NCBI GenBank assembly: GCA_029204225.1
Contig: CM055092.1
Span: forward strand, 67,011,423-67,075,422
Origin: Diphasiastrum complanatum
Taxonomy: Eukaryota; Streptophyta; Lycopodiopsida; Lycopodiales; Lycopodiaceae
Direction of reading: 5' to 3'
Length of the DNA: 64,000 nucleotides
A program made the position numbers and the translations under genes. Below are positions 1 to 12,160 of the stretch, piece after piece (the first letter of the stretch is position 1; each line of letters starts with the position of its first letter). The notes beneath the pieces are model-generated. The model searched no databases. It saw only the letters and a program-made list of their open reading frames with translations, and was not told where the DNA came from.

Positions 1-3000
1 ACGTTCGTGTCTTTTTGTTAGGTTGGGAGTTGAAAGCTAACGAAGCTTTGGTAGCAGAAACATATTGTTTTTTCAGCTCGCTCTCAAAGCGCGGTAGCTT
101 GATGACTCCAAGACTGCTCCTCTGTTTCTCAAACAGACCTTTGTCTAAGGCCTTTGTGAGAATGTCTGCAACCATCTCCTTCATTCCAATGAAAGTAGTA
201 TGCAACTTCTTCTCGATCAGATCCCTTATCAAGTGGTACTTGATTGCAATGTGTTTCGTCCTTGAGTGAAACACGGGATCCTTTGTCAGGTGTATTGCAG
301 ATGTATTATCCATCTGCAAAATCAGAGGTTCATTCCTCGTTTCGCCCAATTCGTCAAGGAACTATTTGAGCCAAGTGATTTCATTGGCCATCTTTGCTGT
401 TGCTACGTACTCTGCTTCGCAAGATGACTGAGCCACGATGGTCTGCTTTTTGCTGACCCAGAGAATTGCTGCTCCTGATGCGATGGTACATCCTCTGAGA
501 CACTTTTGCAGTTGTCCTTGAGAGATGCCCAGCTAGCATCACTATAAAAAAGCATCTGGAACCCTGCATCACGAGAATAACACAATCCAAAATCCTTCGT
601 TAATTGAAGGTATTGCAAGATTCGTTTGGCGATCTTCCAATGAGTCGAGTCTGGATTCGTACAGAATTGGCTCATCCTGAACACAACATAAGTAATGTCA
701 GGGCGTGTGTTATCTGCAAGATATATTAGTGATCCGATTAGCTTCTTGTATGGTGTATGCTCCATCAATTCTCTTTCTTCTTCAGTCTTCAAACAATCTT
801 CATTCGTAAGGATTGTTCCTACAAGCATTGGAGTATTTGCTCCTTTGGAATTCACCATCCCGAAGTCTTCTAGAATTTTGTGGGTATATCTGGATTGATG
901 AAGGTACAATTTTCCTTCCTCATAGTCTCTGTCAATCTGTAAGCCAAGGTAACACCTGGCTTTTCCTAGGTCTGCAATCTCGAAATGTTTTGAGATGTCG
1001 TACTTCACTTTAGTAATAAGTTCTTCACTTTTGTAGAGTATAGAGCGTCGTCCACATATACAGCTACAATGATGATCTTCCCATCTGTAATTCTTACATA
1101 AACATTGGAATTAGCTATTAATGGCTTGATTCCTAAGGATTTCAGGGCTTGATCTTTCTTCTTATACCATTGTCGCGCTGATTGCTTCAGACCGTAGATA
1201 CTCCTGTGCATTCTGCATGCATAAGTAGGAAGTGAGTTCGAAATGTAGCCTGGAGGTTGATCCATATAGACTTCTTCGTGTAGCTCACCATGCAAGAACA
1301 TTGTCTTTTCATCCACGATGTGAATCCTGAGATCATAAGCGACTGCATATGCAAACAGTAGGGTAGGGACGAATGTTTCATGACAGAAGAGAAAGTCTCA
1401 GCATAGTCGATACCATATCTCTGAGAAAAACCTTTCGCTACAAGTCCGGCTTTAAACTCTGAAATATTTTCATTCGGTCCATACTTTAGCTTGTATACCC
1501 ACTTGCATTGTACACTCTTTTGCTTATCTGGTAATGGCTGCAATGTCCATACCTCATTCTTTCTCATGGATTCCATCTCTTCATTCATGGCTTGGATCCA
1601 TTTGTCCTTCTCTGGACATTCAATTGCTTCCTCGAAGTTTGTGGTTCTCCATTGAATCCACAAAACTCTTCTGATGTAGAAGCTGAGCTGCCTGACACAA
1701 ATCTTGCTGGCGCTCTTTGTTCTCTTGTTGATCTTCTAGAAGATCCTTCTGGTACTGCAATGCTCTTGTCTTTATCTGTTCTGCCAGGTCCGGAACCACT
1801 TCGGTTTACATGTGTTTAGCAGTAGGCTGGCTTGCGAATCTTTCTTCGTCTGATTCGTGGCTCGAATGAGGTGCGACTCGAACATCTTCATCTGAGTGTT
1901 CGTCCTCCGCTCTCTCTGTCATGGTTGGTAGATCATAGTATTGTCTTCCAAGGACTTCATAATTGACAGGATCATTGTTGGCCATTGTTCTGCTCTCATC
2001 GAATTTGATGTCTCTGATTGTCTTCACTGTGTTTGTCTCTGGCATATAGACTCTGTAGTATGACAAATGATTGTCATATCCTACAAGATATCCTTTTATG
2101 CTTTCTCATCAAGCTTCTTTTGAAGCTTGTCAGGAACATGTGCATATGCTGCACAGCCAAATATTCAAATATGAGTCAGATTGGATTTTCTACCCCACCA
2201 TAATTCGTGTGGTGTTGTATGCGGAACACCAGATTTTCCTGTCTTGTTCTGAATGTAAGCAGTTGTAGCTACTGCTTCAGCCCACAATACTCTTGGAGCC
2301 TTCAAATAGGGCCATCATGCATTTGGCGGCTTCCATGAGAGTCCTGTTCTTTCTTTCTACAACACTGTTGTGCTGCGGTGTATAAGATGTTGTCCTTCTG
2401 TGAATGATTCCTCGACCATTGTAGAAATCAATGAATCGGTTTGAGATGTATTCTCCACCCGATCTGTTCTGATCTGCTTCACCTTGTTTCCTATGCATGT
2501 TTCTGCCCAATTCACATACTCTATGAATTTGTCAAGTGCATCTGATTTATTGTGAATGAAGCATCAATAAAAGTGATATAATATTTCGAGCCTCCTACTG
2601 AGATTACATTGAAAGGTCCACAGATGTCTGAATGTACTAGCTCCAGAATCTTTGTTGTTCTGTAGGAGTCCTTGACAAAAGGAGTATGTGACATCTTACC
2701 TTTCATACATGCATCACATGTCATCGAACTGGTTGCATTTGAGATGTTCACCTCTGAGATTGCTCCATGATGGCTTGCTTGATATAGTGCCATTGAATTC
2801 ATATGGCATCGGTCATCTTTTCTTCTACCTTGTGTAATCAGTGTACTGGTGCTTGCATCAATAACATTGCATGCTTCGTCTGAGAATGTTACACGCATCC
2901 CTGCATCAGCTATTCTTGCCACTGATAGCAAGTCCTACTGCAGTGTAGGCACGAACAGAACGTCTTCAAGTCATCTGTCTTTGTCGTTTGTATTGAGCCG

Positions 3001-3027
3001 TAGTGAGCCAATACCATTCACTTGATG
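1..3027 (-). pseudogene. Ty1/copia pol remnant 1 (protease edge to RNase H), runs off left edge
   Basis: Decayed copia polyprotein read right to left. At 3020-2940 is the protease/pre-integrase stretch (VNGIGSLRL, then DLLSVARIADAG). At 2931-2521 the pre-integrase runs into the integrase (HSDICGPFN). At 2510-2277 integrase continues (YTPQHNSVVERKNRT). Reverse transcriptase occupies about 1663-1005 (CKWVYKLKYG, LVAKGFSQRYGIDYAETF, YVDDALYS). RNase H follows from 1008 to the window edge (SCEAEYVA-type motif near 410, DPVFHSRTKHIAIK near 280). Several frameshifts and stops split the frame, so it cannot make a full polyprotein. Gag and most of the protease are missing: only a few bases separate the primer-site-like sequence at 3027-3036 from protease-level coding. 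The domain order is certain; the exact family is not. Confidence 0.88.
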
Positions 3028-3036
3028 CTGATACCA
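3027..3036 (-). other. tRNA-iMet primer binding site remnant
   Basis: Minus-strand TGGTATCAGC abuts the LTR end at 3037. Nine bases match the usual copia primer site TGGTATCAG before it diverges. The next bases already read as protease-region coding, so leader and gag were deleted. Confidence 0.6.
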
Positions 3037-3766
3037 TGTGAAGTTTTTAGCACGTGTGAACTTCACCACACACCCTACAGGAGCTTACTGAGGTGTTGTG
3101 ATTGCACAAGATTGATCAAAGAATAGTATGCTTGAAAAATCTAAGGCAAGAGCACAATGGCATACATTTGATGAAAAAATCTAACTCTTCAATATGAGAA
3201 ATGAATGTCAGAAAAAATTCTAAGTGTTCAGTATGGGAAAAAGAGGCTGCTCTCGGGTAGAGAGAGAAAATCATACATAGAAAACTCGGGTAGAGAGAGA
3301 ATGAGTCCAAAACACCAAAATCTCAATATTCACAATATGGCAAAACATGCCTAGCTTTCCCTACATGAGAGAGACTCAAATTCCTACAGTGGAGTTGCAT
3401 GGAAAGTCCACTTAACCGAACTAATTCACCTACCAGTGATCCACGTGTGTAACTGCATGCATGTATGGTGCATGTACTGCATGTCAACTCATAAAATTGC
3501 CTAGACATGTGTAGATCACAGAAACTACTTTGCATGTTGCATGCACTGATTGCATGTGGCTTGCATGCATACAATAAGACTTTGCATGCTATCAAAACAT
3601 CTGCATGTCATTACAATTGAACCTATCTAACTCAAATTCGAGCTACACTAGAAGGATATGTGCTCAATTCACACTCCTTATATGTACAACATGAAATCTA
3701 GTGGAAATTATCATGGACATGACCCCAAACTCGAGATAGGAAGATAATATTCTAATAATCTTCACA
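3037..3766 (-). repeat. Copia LTR shared by two minus-strand elements
   Basis: A 730-bp LTR bounded by short inverted ends, TGTGAAG at 3037 and CTTCACA ending at 3766. On the left, read on the minus strand, it is followed directly by TGGTATCAGC (3036-3027), a near match to the initiator-Met tRNA primer site. On the right it is preceded by a purine run (minus-strand TTTTAAGGAG), 12 bp after the stop codon of copia element 2. A minus-strand TATAAGG lies near 3679-3685, fitting a U3 promoter. About 3450-3610 is dense in TGCATG motifs. The LTR therefore serves as 3' LTR of element 2 and looks like 5' LTR of element 1. Confidence 0.8.
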
Positions 3767-3777
3767 CTCCTTAAAAT

Positions 3778-6700
3778 TTATGTTCCTATCAACATAGATT
3801 TTGAAATTAGGCCAAGGTTTGATCTCATCTTCATAAAGACATTCTTGAGTAGAGGCTTGGTGAGAAGATCTGCAACATAATCTGAAGATGAAACATGGTC
3901 CAATGAGATCTCTCCTCCAATGACTTTTTCTCTTACAAAATTATGAGCCACTTCAATATGTTTGCTCCTTGCATGAAAGACTGGATTATTTGCAAGAGCC
4001 TGAGCAGAAATGTTATCATTCTTGATAATTGGTAAATCTTCATCTGCATAACACTTAAGCTCCAAAAGTAGCCTTTTGATCCATAAAACCTCCTTTGTTG
4101 TGGTTGTAAGAGATTTGTATTCAGCTTCACAGGATGATAAGGAAATAGTTGCCTGCTTCTTTGCCAACCAAGAAACCAAATTTCCTCCAAGAAATATAGT
4201 GTAAGCACTTGTGGATTGCCTATCCAACCTGTCTCCTGCAAAATCTAAATCTGAAAAAGCAATCAAAGTCAGATCTTCTCCTTCATAGTATAGTCCATAA
4301 TCCAAGGTATACCTCAAGACTCTTTTAGCCAACTTCCAATGATATAACTTTGGATCCTGCATGTATTGACTCAGCTTATGAACACAAAAGCTTAGATCAG
4401 GCCTAGTTACTGTTAGCCAAATAAGTGAGCCAATAAGACTCCTATAAAAAGTGATGTCCTCAAAGGATTTTTCATCATCTTTAATAGGAACTTTTACAGT
4501 GTGCTCCATAGGTGTATCTATGCCTTTACAGTTCTCCATATGAAATTTCTTGAGCATGAAAGTGCATATCTAATTTGGCTTATAAATGCATGACCTTTCC
4601 AAAAATCTATTTCAAGGCCTAGAATATAGTGAAGAACTCCTAAGTCCTACATTTTAAACTCAGTACCAAGTGCATGCTTAGTTTCTTCAACTAACTTCTC
4701 ACTATTTCCACAAAGAATAATATCATCTACATAGATGAGAAGAATAATTACAAAGCTATCTACAAACTTATAATACAGAGAAGCCATATTCACTTAGACA
4801 AAATCCGAGTGATATGAGATAAGAATTGAGCCTTGCATACCAAGGACTTGGTGGCCTGTTTCAGTCCATACAGACTTTTGAACAAAAGACAAACTTTTGA
4901 TTCATCACCTTCCTTCACAAAACCTGGAGGTTGCTCCATATAAATCTCCTCCTCAAGGTAACCATTGAGAAATGCATTAGAAACATCAAACTAGAACATA
5001 CTCCATTGTGAAAACATGCAAGAGAGATGAGTATTCGAATTGTTACCATATTTGCAACTGGTGCAAAGGTATCTTCATAATCAAGACCTTTAATCTGAGA
5101 GGCTCCACAAGCTCCCATGTGTTGTTTGACATCAAGGCTTCAAATTCTTGGGTCATTGCTTCAACCCACTTCTTGGATTGAAAAGCTTCCTGGACATCCT
5201 TAGGCTCTTCATCTGATATAAAAAGTGCATGATAGGAAGTTTCACCTTCCACTTGCCTTCCTTCTTCATCATATGTGAGCCTCCTTGGCTCAGATCTTGC
5301 TCGTGTAGATCTTCTTGGTGTGATAGCTTGAATCTGCTCCTCCTCAAGCCTCGGCCTCACCTCTTCTTGAACAGCATCAAGGTTGATGATTGATCTTGCA
5401 TGAGTCTCTTTGATTTGAACATCATCCAAGTTAAATTTCTGATCTTCATGGAAGACCACATCTCTACTAACAACATTTTTGTCAATAGAGGGCAAACAAA
5501 TCTTGTATGCTTTTTTAGTAGATGCATAACCTACAAAAATTTCTTTCACTGCACTAGGATCTTCCTTCTTCCTAGTTTCTATAGGTACATGCACAAAGCA
5601 TATACAGCCAAAAATCCTAAGACGATCTACCTTAGGCTTTTTCTTATACAACATCTCAAATGGTATCTTTCCTCCTATTGCAAGATTTGGAAGCCTATTA
5701 CAAAGATAGTTTGCACATGCAACTGCCTCTCCCCAAAATTCTTTAGGCAGAGAAGCTTCCAGCCTAATGGCTTTTGCACATTCACACAAAGTTCTATTTT
5801 TTCTCTCAACAACTCCATTTTGCTGAGGAGTATATGAACAAGAAAACTCTCTTTGAATACCCTCTCTCTCACAAAAGTCTTTAAACTTATCGGAAGTGTA
5901 TTCCCCTCCACTATCACTTCTTAAAGCTTCTATCTTGAAAGGAAACTGCTTCTCTACATAAGCTTTAAAAGTAAGAAAAACATCATAAACCATGGCTTTT
6001 GAAGACAACATATAGATCCAAGAATGTCTTGTATAATCATCTACAAAAGAGACAAAGCAGTTGGCTCCTCCTTTGCTCTTAGTTGATGAGAAATGAATAT
6101 CTAAGTGTACAAGTTCAAATGGTTGCTTTGTCTTGATACTTGATCTAGGAAAAGGCCTTCTGTGTGACTTTGCCAGCACACAAGCTTCACAAGGTAGAAG
6201 CTCCTTTGACAGTGTCTTTGGTAGACCAACAACTTTTCCTTCTTTGACCACAAATTGCATGGCTTTGAAATTGGGATGACCCAATCTCTTATGCCATAGA
6301 TCCTCCTGTAGAACCTTGGTCTCATAAGCAATATCTGAAATGTTAGCACTCTCCCTAGAATCTAGTTTGTACAACTTACCAATTCTAGATCCTCTAGCAA
6401 TAACTTCATTTTCTCTTGAGATTATACACTTGTCAACTTGAAACTTGACATCCAATCCACTATCAAACAACTGTCCTACACTAATGAGATTCTTAGTCAA
6501 TTTAGGTACATACAGTACATCATGTAAGCAAAAAGATTTTGATGATGATGCATGTAATGGAATACTACCTATTCCTTCAATTCTACACTCTACACCATTA
6601 GCAGTATAGATTGACCTTTTTGCACATAAATATGGCATGAGATTAGTGAAAGAGTTTCTAGAACTAGACATGTGGGAACTAGCTCCACTATCTATCCACC

Positions 6701-6893
6701 AGATGTCTTCATTCTTAAAAGGGAAAGATGAAAAAGTAGACATCATCAATGAATCCTCTCTTTCACTCTCTACACCCTCACACTCATCCTCATTAGTAAG
6801 GTTAACTTGCTTAGATTGGTTCTTCTTCTTGAAACAGTTTGATGCATAATGTCCTTTCTTTCCACAGAGAAAACACTTAGATAGCTTATGCTA
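3778..6893 (-). pseudogene. Ty1/copia gag-pol remnant 2 (zinc knuckle to RNase H)
   Basis: The best-preserved copia coding block here. Read leftward it starts in the gag zinc knuckle (CFLCGKKGHYASNC, about 6880-6840). The aspartic protease follows (WWIDSGASSHMS, near 6690), then pre-integrase (LWHKRLGHPN), integrase (VHLDIHFSS, YTPQQNGVVERKNRT) and the post-integrase linker, all in one frame from 6749 to 5043. Reverse transcriptase at 5118-4560 is broken by frameshifts ([30 protein letters not shown]). RNase H is open from 4557 to 3778 (SSCEAEYKSLTTTTKE, FHARSKHIEVAHNF, ADLLTKPL). The gag N-terminus is cut at about 6893, with no 5' LTR visible to the right. It is intact for integrase and RNase H but dead as an element because reverse transcriptase is frameshifted. 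Confidence 0.9.
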
Positions 6894-8388
6894 AATGTAA
6901 TCACAACTTTAAGTATTCTAATTGCCCAACATGATCTTAAAAATTAATTCATACTCTGAAACAAGAGTACAGTCCACCGAAGAGATTAGAGATGGTTTGT
7001 ATGTGGTACTACTGAAATTAGAATCAACGTAAAGTATAGTTCTTAAATAAATGGAAGAGCAGTATGATAACGCATAATGTGTCTCATGGACGAAGCAACT
7101 CGTAATCTGTGCTTGGATGATCTATTTATAGACTTCATCCGTGTGTTATTTATATTGAATGCTTGTCACCTAATTAGGAAAGTCGTTGTACTTGGAAGTA
7201 TATGGCTTCTGTGACAAATGTACACAATATTTACGGTCAATAATTCAGCATAGTTGACGCGGACAAGGACGTCGCTGGAACGTTCCTCGTTTATTTTAGA
7301 CGACCTTCAGGATTTTTCTCTCTCTTCGCATTTTTTGCAAGAAGACGAAGGTGCCCTCAAAAAGACGGTGACGTCTTTAAAATAGTTTAAAGCATGAAAA
7401 TAGATGACCTTCGGGATTTTCTCTCTCTTTGCATTTTTCGCAAAGAGCCGAAGGTGTGTTAAAAACAGTTAAACTTTTGAACTATGCAAGTGTCGCATTT
7501 CGGGGAAATGCGAAAAAGCCGAAGCTGTTGAAAACATAGTGTATTTCTGCAAACTGTTGAAAAAGTAATGTATTTCTGCAGACTTGTTCTAAATGCAAGT
7601 TTTGTGGAAGTCCTTGAAGATGGCCAAGTCTTCAATGACTTCAACGTTGAATGCATTGAAGGAATGAATGAATACCAATGAGAATGATCAATTCAAATAC
7701 AAGATCCTATTTTGGGACATCAGAGATGTCTAAGGTAGCAATCCTTGTTGCCAAACATGTGGCAACCCATGAATATTGAAGGTAACACATACAACTTAAT
7801 GTACCTCATGGTTGAAGATATTCACTTCTTCGAAATACCACAAAAAGAGCCAAGGCGTCTAGAAAAGTTGAGCATGAGTGCAAACACTTGCCACTCACCG
7901 GGCCTTTCTCTAACCACCATCGTGAAGGATGTGAAGGCCCTTCACATCCATGCTTTTTACTCTCATGTGAGATGACCTTAAAGTGATGCATTAGAAGACA
8001 ACATGGTAGACATGTCTTGAAAATTAGGTGCAGGTCTAAAATTTGGAAGAATATTTTGAAGACTTTGAGAGGGGGGCTTCGTCTTTTCCACCCTTGCATC
8101 ATAAGAACTCTCTAGAAACCTTGTCCTTTTCTTTCTCTCTTTCCTTGCCTTGTTTCTGCGATCGCTTGTCTTGCAGTTTGCGATCCATTTATATCATTCA
8201 GTTTTTTCAGATCTCTGCATCTTTCTCTCGAGCATTGCATCCTTGAGCGCTCTGCCATTTTCTTTGCTGTTTGTTCTATTGCGGAGTTGGATCACGGAAA
8301 GGTTGGCATTAGTTTCTGAGCTCGATCGACATTGGTGCCGTTTTCATTCCATAATCTTCCCTTGGAGTTGAAGGAAGGCAGTCCAGCA
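6894..8388 (+). promoter_or_regulatory. Upstream region and 5' UTR of the FKBP gene
   Basis: No coding region is supported here. The left part (6894-7300) is AT-rich and follows the truncated copia. A cluster of imperfect hairpin repeats sits at about 7299-7600. From about 8040 the sequence becomes pyrimidine-rich (CTTT/TCTC runs at 8110-8160, 8210-8230), typical of plant 5' UTRs. A weak TATA-like TTTATAT lies at 8188-8194; transcription from it would give a leader of roughly 165 nt. Short open frames at 8043-8371 look fortuitous. Confidence 0.35.
7299..7600. repeat. Cluster of imperfect hairpin repeats
   Basis: Two related units (about 7299-7353 and 7405-7454) share a run of CCTTC, pyrimidines and a GC-closed stem. 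In the second unit, CTCTTTGC (7425-7432) pairs with GCAAAGAG (7440-7447), and CCTTCGG (7408-7414) pairs with CCGAAGG (7448-7454), giving nested stems. A third hairpin near 7497-7515 pairs CGCATTTC with its inverse. Two short direct repeats around GTATTTCTGCA follow near 7540-7580. Confidence 0.6.
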
Positions 8389-11300
8389 ATGGCGGATAAG
8401 GACTTTGATATTCCTGATGCAGATGATGCCGCCGATCTTGAGGGGGAGAATGAGTTTGAAGGAAACTCCCTAGGGCCTCTGAAGGAGGGGGAAGAGAAAG
8501 AGATTGGCAAGGGTGGACTGAAAAAGTTATTGGTTAAAGCCGGTGAAGGTTGGGAGACGCCTAATGCCGGGGATGATGTTAAAGGTAACTTAATTGTGTT
8601 TCTTGTTTGCTGCCCGTGCTACTAGCTATGGATAATGCAGATTTGTTTGTTGTGTGAGTTTAACTATATTTGTGGTAAGAAGGCCGAGAAAGCCAAAGCA
8701 TGTGAAATTAGTGGAAATGTTTCCTTGGTCGATGCGCTTATTTGTCTTTCAATCATGTATGGCAGTTCATTATACCGGCACTCTTATGGACGGCTCCAAG
8801 TTTGACTCTAGCCGGGATCGAGGGGAGCCTTTTACGTTCAAGCTTGGTCAAGGTAATGTCCGTTGATAATTTGCAATCATAAAGATTATGAATTCGTTTT
8901 CTTTTACAAATTGCCATCGTAGAGATTACGAATTTATTTGCTCACATCTCAAAGATGATGTTAGTCCTTGGAGAGTTATCCTCGTGATAACCCTGATTTT
9001 TTAATGCAATGCTGTGTGGTCCTGATTCCAGGTCAGGTTATTAAAGGATGGGATGAAGGGATTGCCACAATGAAAAAGGGTGAAAACGCGGTGTACACCA
9101 TTCCACCCGAACTTGCCTATGGAGATTCTGGTGCACCTCCAACAATTCCCCCAAAAGCAACCTTGAAGTTTGATGTGGAGCTTATATCGTGGGATAGTGT
9201 GAAAGATATCAGCAAAGATGGTGGACTCTACAAAAGGATAGTGACTGCAGGCCAGAAGTGGGAAACACCGAAGGATGCTGATGAGGTTACAGGTGAACTT
9301 TTTTCTGCATCTAAAGCAATAAGGGGCAACTGTGTGACAGAAGGTCAAAGCAATATAGGAGTAAACAAGATACAGAGGATTGATATACCGTCATTTTCTC
9401 ATTGACTTTCCTTTTAGAAATCACTAAGCAATCTAGCTACCTACGCCAAAAGAGTGGAATCATGTTTGATGATTCTCTTTCAAGATGCAAATCTTTTTTA
9501 GCATGTTTTGAAGCAACTATAACACTCTACAAGCACTTTGGATGTGCGAAGTAAGAAGGGTTAATTGAAATGTAACACAATTTTTTATGTCATCAAATCA
9601 TTAGGACTAAATGAAACCTGGGGGCACTATTATATTGAACTTCGTAAGTAAAAGCAGAAATATGCCTCTGATTCCATGGTTCATTTTGTGTCTTCTGCCA
9701 ATGAACTTCCATTTGAATCAAAGAAGCGAGAAAGTAGAAAAAGTGAGACCTGCACAATCAAAAGTGGGCCAAACATTATACTGTCCAAATTCGATGTATT
9801 TTTCTGTCCGCCAAATGCAGGAGCAAAGTTCCATGGAAAGAACTTATTTTTGCTCTTTGCTCTCGATTTAACCTGGTATGCTACACTTGTTTTGATTCAA
9901 GTATGTCAGAGTCTAAGTTGCTTGTGTTGCAGTGAGATATGTGGCCAAGCTGGAAGACGGAACTGTTATTTCTGAATCACATGTTGATGGTGTGGAATTT
10001 TACTTGAAGGATGGTAATGTTTCACAGCCTTCAGTCCTATCATCTCTGATCAAATATTCCTCATTACATAGATTTACAATCTTGTGTAGTTTCAGCTTCG
10101 ATGCTCTTCTTGTATTCTAATACTGCTGAGAATCATCCAATGCAGGGCTCCTCTGTCCTGCCATCAGTAAAGCTTTGAAAACTATGAAGAAGGGGGAGAA
10201 AGCGATTTTGGATGTGAAGCCTAAATGTAAGGATGATCACTATCCCATTCAAGATGATGATCTTATATTGTCTTACACATTCTACCTGTCTGTATTGCTT
10301 GCCCGAACTTCATTTTTATTGTTCCTGGCAGATGGTTTTGGGGAGCTAGGGCGGGAAGGCTATGGAGAAGAGGGAGCTGTCCCACCTAATGCATCTCTAG
10401 TTATTGATTTGGAGCTGATTTCATGGAAAACTGTGGAGGAGATTACCACTGATAAGAAAGTTATGAAGAAAATTTTGAATCAAGGAGAAGGCTATGAGAA
10501 GCCCAATGATGGATCCGTTGCTAAAAGTAGGTGAAGCATTTTCATCGCTCTTTATGCTTCCTTCTGCAAGAAATGACATTATGAAGAATAATAGCTTATA
10601 AGTTAGTGTTAGGAAAAGCAATAAATATGTATTTAGAAACTTGCCTATCATGTGGTTGCTCATTGTACTACTTAATTACTGGCAGTCAAATATGAAGCAA
10701 AAACTGGAGATGGTACCCTCTTTGAGCGAAAGGGGCACGATAGTGAGGCGCCTTTTGAGTTCACAACAGATGAAGGTACCTTTCGCACTTTTTCATTGTT
10801 TGTGCTGTGCAGAAAGTTTTATGTGTATCATCTCATATTATAATGCTTATTTGCAACCTCTTAATGCAATAGGTTTTTTTTTTTCAGAGCAAGTGATAGA
10901 AGGCTTGGACAAGGCGGTGGGAACAATGAAGAAGGGTGAGATTGCACTAGTTACCATTGCACCTGAGTATGGATTTGGTGAAGCTGCAACTCAGAGGGAT
11001 TTGGCAATAGTCCCTCCTAATTCAACTTTACATTATACAGTGGAACTTGTTTCCTTTGTGAAGGTGAGTGCTGTAACACTGAAGGTCATGTTCACCATGT
11101 TTGATTTCATCTTGGCTCATTGCTGCCATTCAACAGGAAAAAGAATCGTGGGACATGGATACAGACGAAAAGTTGCAGTCTGCTAACAAGAAAAAGGAGG
11201 ATGGCAATGCACTTTTCAAGCTTGGAAAATATGAACGTGCAGCTAAAAAATATGAAAAGGTAATCCAATTGTAGACTGCAAACCGTTTGTTTGATGTCCC

Positions 11301-12067
11301 TTCAGAAGCATTTTTGATGTGACATGTCTTTGGACCTTGACAGGCTGCAAAACTTGTGGAACATGATAGCACATTCACTGATGAACAGAAAAAGCAAGCA
11401 AAGATCCTGAAAGTAAGCTGCAATCTGAACAATGCAGCTTCACAGCTCAAGTTGAATCAGTATAAAGAAGCCAGCAAACTTTGCTCAAAGGTGAGCTTTT
11501 TTACCTTTGCCTATAAGAACCATATTTTGTTTACTGCTGCTAGGAAGATTGTGTGGCTCATCATCATTTTTTACGTCGATTTGATGGTCTTGCAGGTTCT
11601 AGAGTTGGAATCTCAAAATGTGAAAGCTCTCTATAGAAGGGCCCAAGCTTATATAGAAACTGCCGACCTGGACTTGGCTGAATTTGACATAAAGAAAGCA
11701 CTGGAAATTGATCCACAGAACAGGTTGATGTTACAGCTTGCTGTGTTGTCATGACGATTTACAAAAGTGCTTCAATATTACCTGTCACTGCCATCCTGCA
11801 ACTAATCAAGAATTGTGCATTTTCAGGGAAGTGCGGCTAGAATACAAGACATTAAAGCGAAGGCAGATTGAATATAACAAGAAGGAAGCAAAACTTTATG
11901 GAAATATGTTTTCACGGTTGAGCAAACTTGAAGCGGTTGATGCAAAGGTGAGTAGGAAGAACCATCAGAGAATAGTATATGATTTTTTTCAGCACTGTTC
12001 TTGATAGGTTACATACATCCTTCAAGTTTTTTAGCTTCTAATTACCGGTATGCTATACTTCCAGTAA
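8389..12067 (+). CDS. FKBP62/ROF1-type multidomain peptidyl-prolyl isomerase with TPR
   Basis: Predicted immunophilin of 562 aa: cis-trans prolyl isomerase and Hsp90 co-chaperone, probably cytosolic or nuclear (family knowledge: plant ROF1/FKBP62, linked to heat-stress response). Exons read from GT-AG borders in phase: 8389-8584, 8766-8852, 9032-9292, 9933-10013, 10146-10226, 10332-10526, 10686-10775, 10888-11063, 11137-11259, 11344-11490, 11596-11723, 11827-11947, 12065-12067. FKBP domain 1 (about aa 63-155) keeps the active-site signature ([34 protein letters not shown]). Domains 2 (about 180-270) and 3 (about 300-390) lack the pocket Trp ([20 protein letters not shown]), so they are probably non-catalytic. 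TPR repeats (about 405-520) keep Hsp90 clamp residues ([23 protein letters not shown]). A basic, calmodulin-binding-like tail follows. The last exon begins with an in-frame TAA, so the protein ends earlier than downstream sequence suggests. Confidence 0.93.
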
Positions 12068-12160
12068 ATTCGACCAGTACATGAAGGTAAAGCAAATGGA
12101 GATGCTACACGAGAGGTGAAAGAACATTCAGAAGAAATTGCTGTAGATGCGATGTATTAG
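12068..12160 (+). other. Possible lost C-terminal coding of the FKBP gene
   Basis: Directly after the TAA at 12065-12067, and in the same frame, 30 codons stay open to TAG at 12158-12160 (starts IRPVHEGKANGD, ends EEIAVDAMY). Its acidic, Ala/Glu-rich composition resembles a C-terminal tail. It would be translated only if the TAA were absent or a different acceptor were used. It is either a recently lost tail or 3' UTR that is open by chance. Confidence 0.4.

Noticed and set aside
8043-8371. Short open frames before the FKBP start codon
   Set aside because: They lie in pyrimidine-rich leader sequence, lack recognisable domains and overlap each other in different frames.
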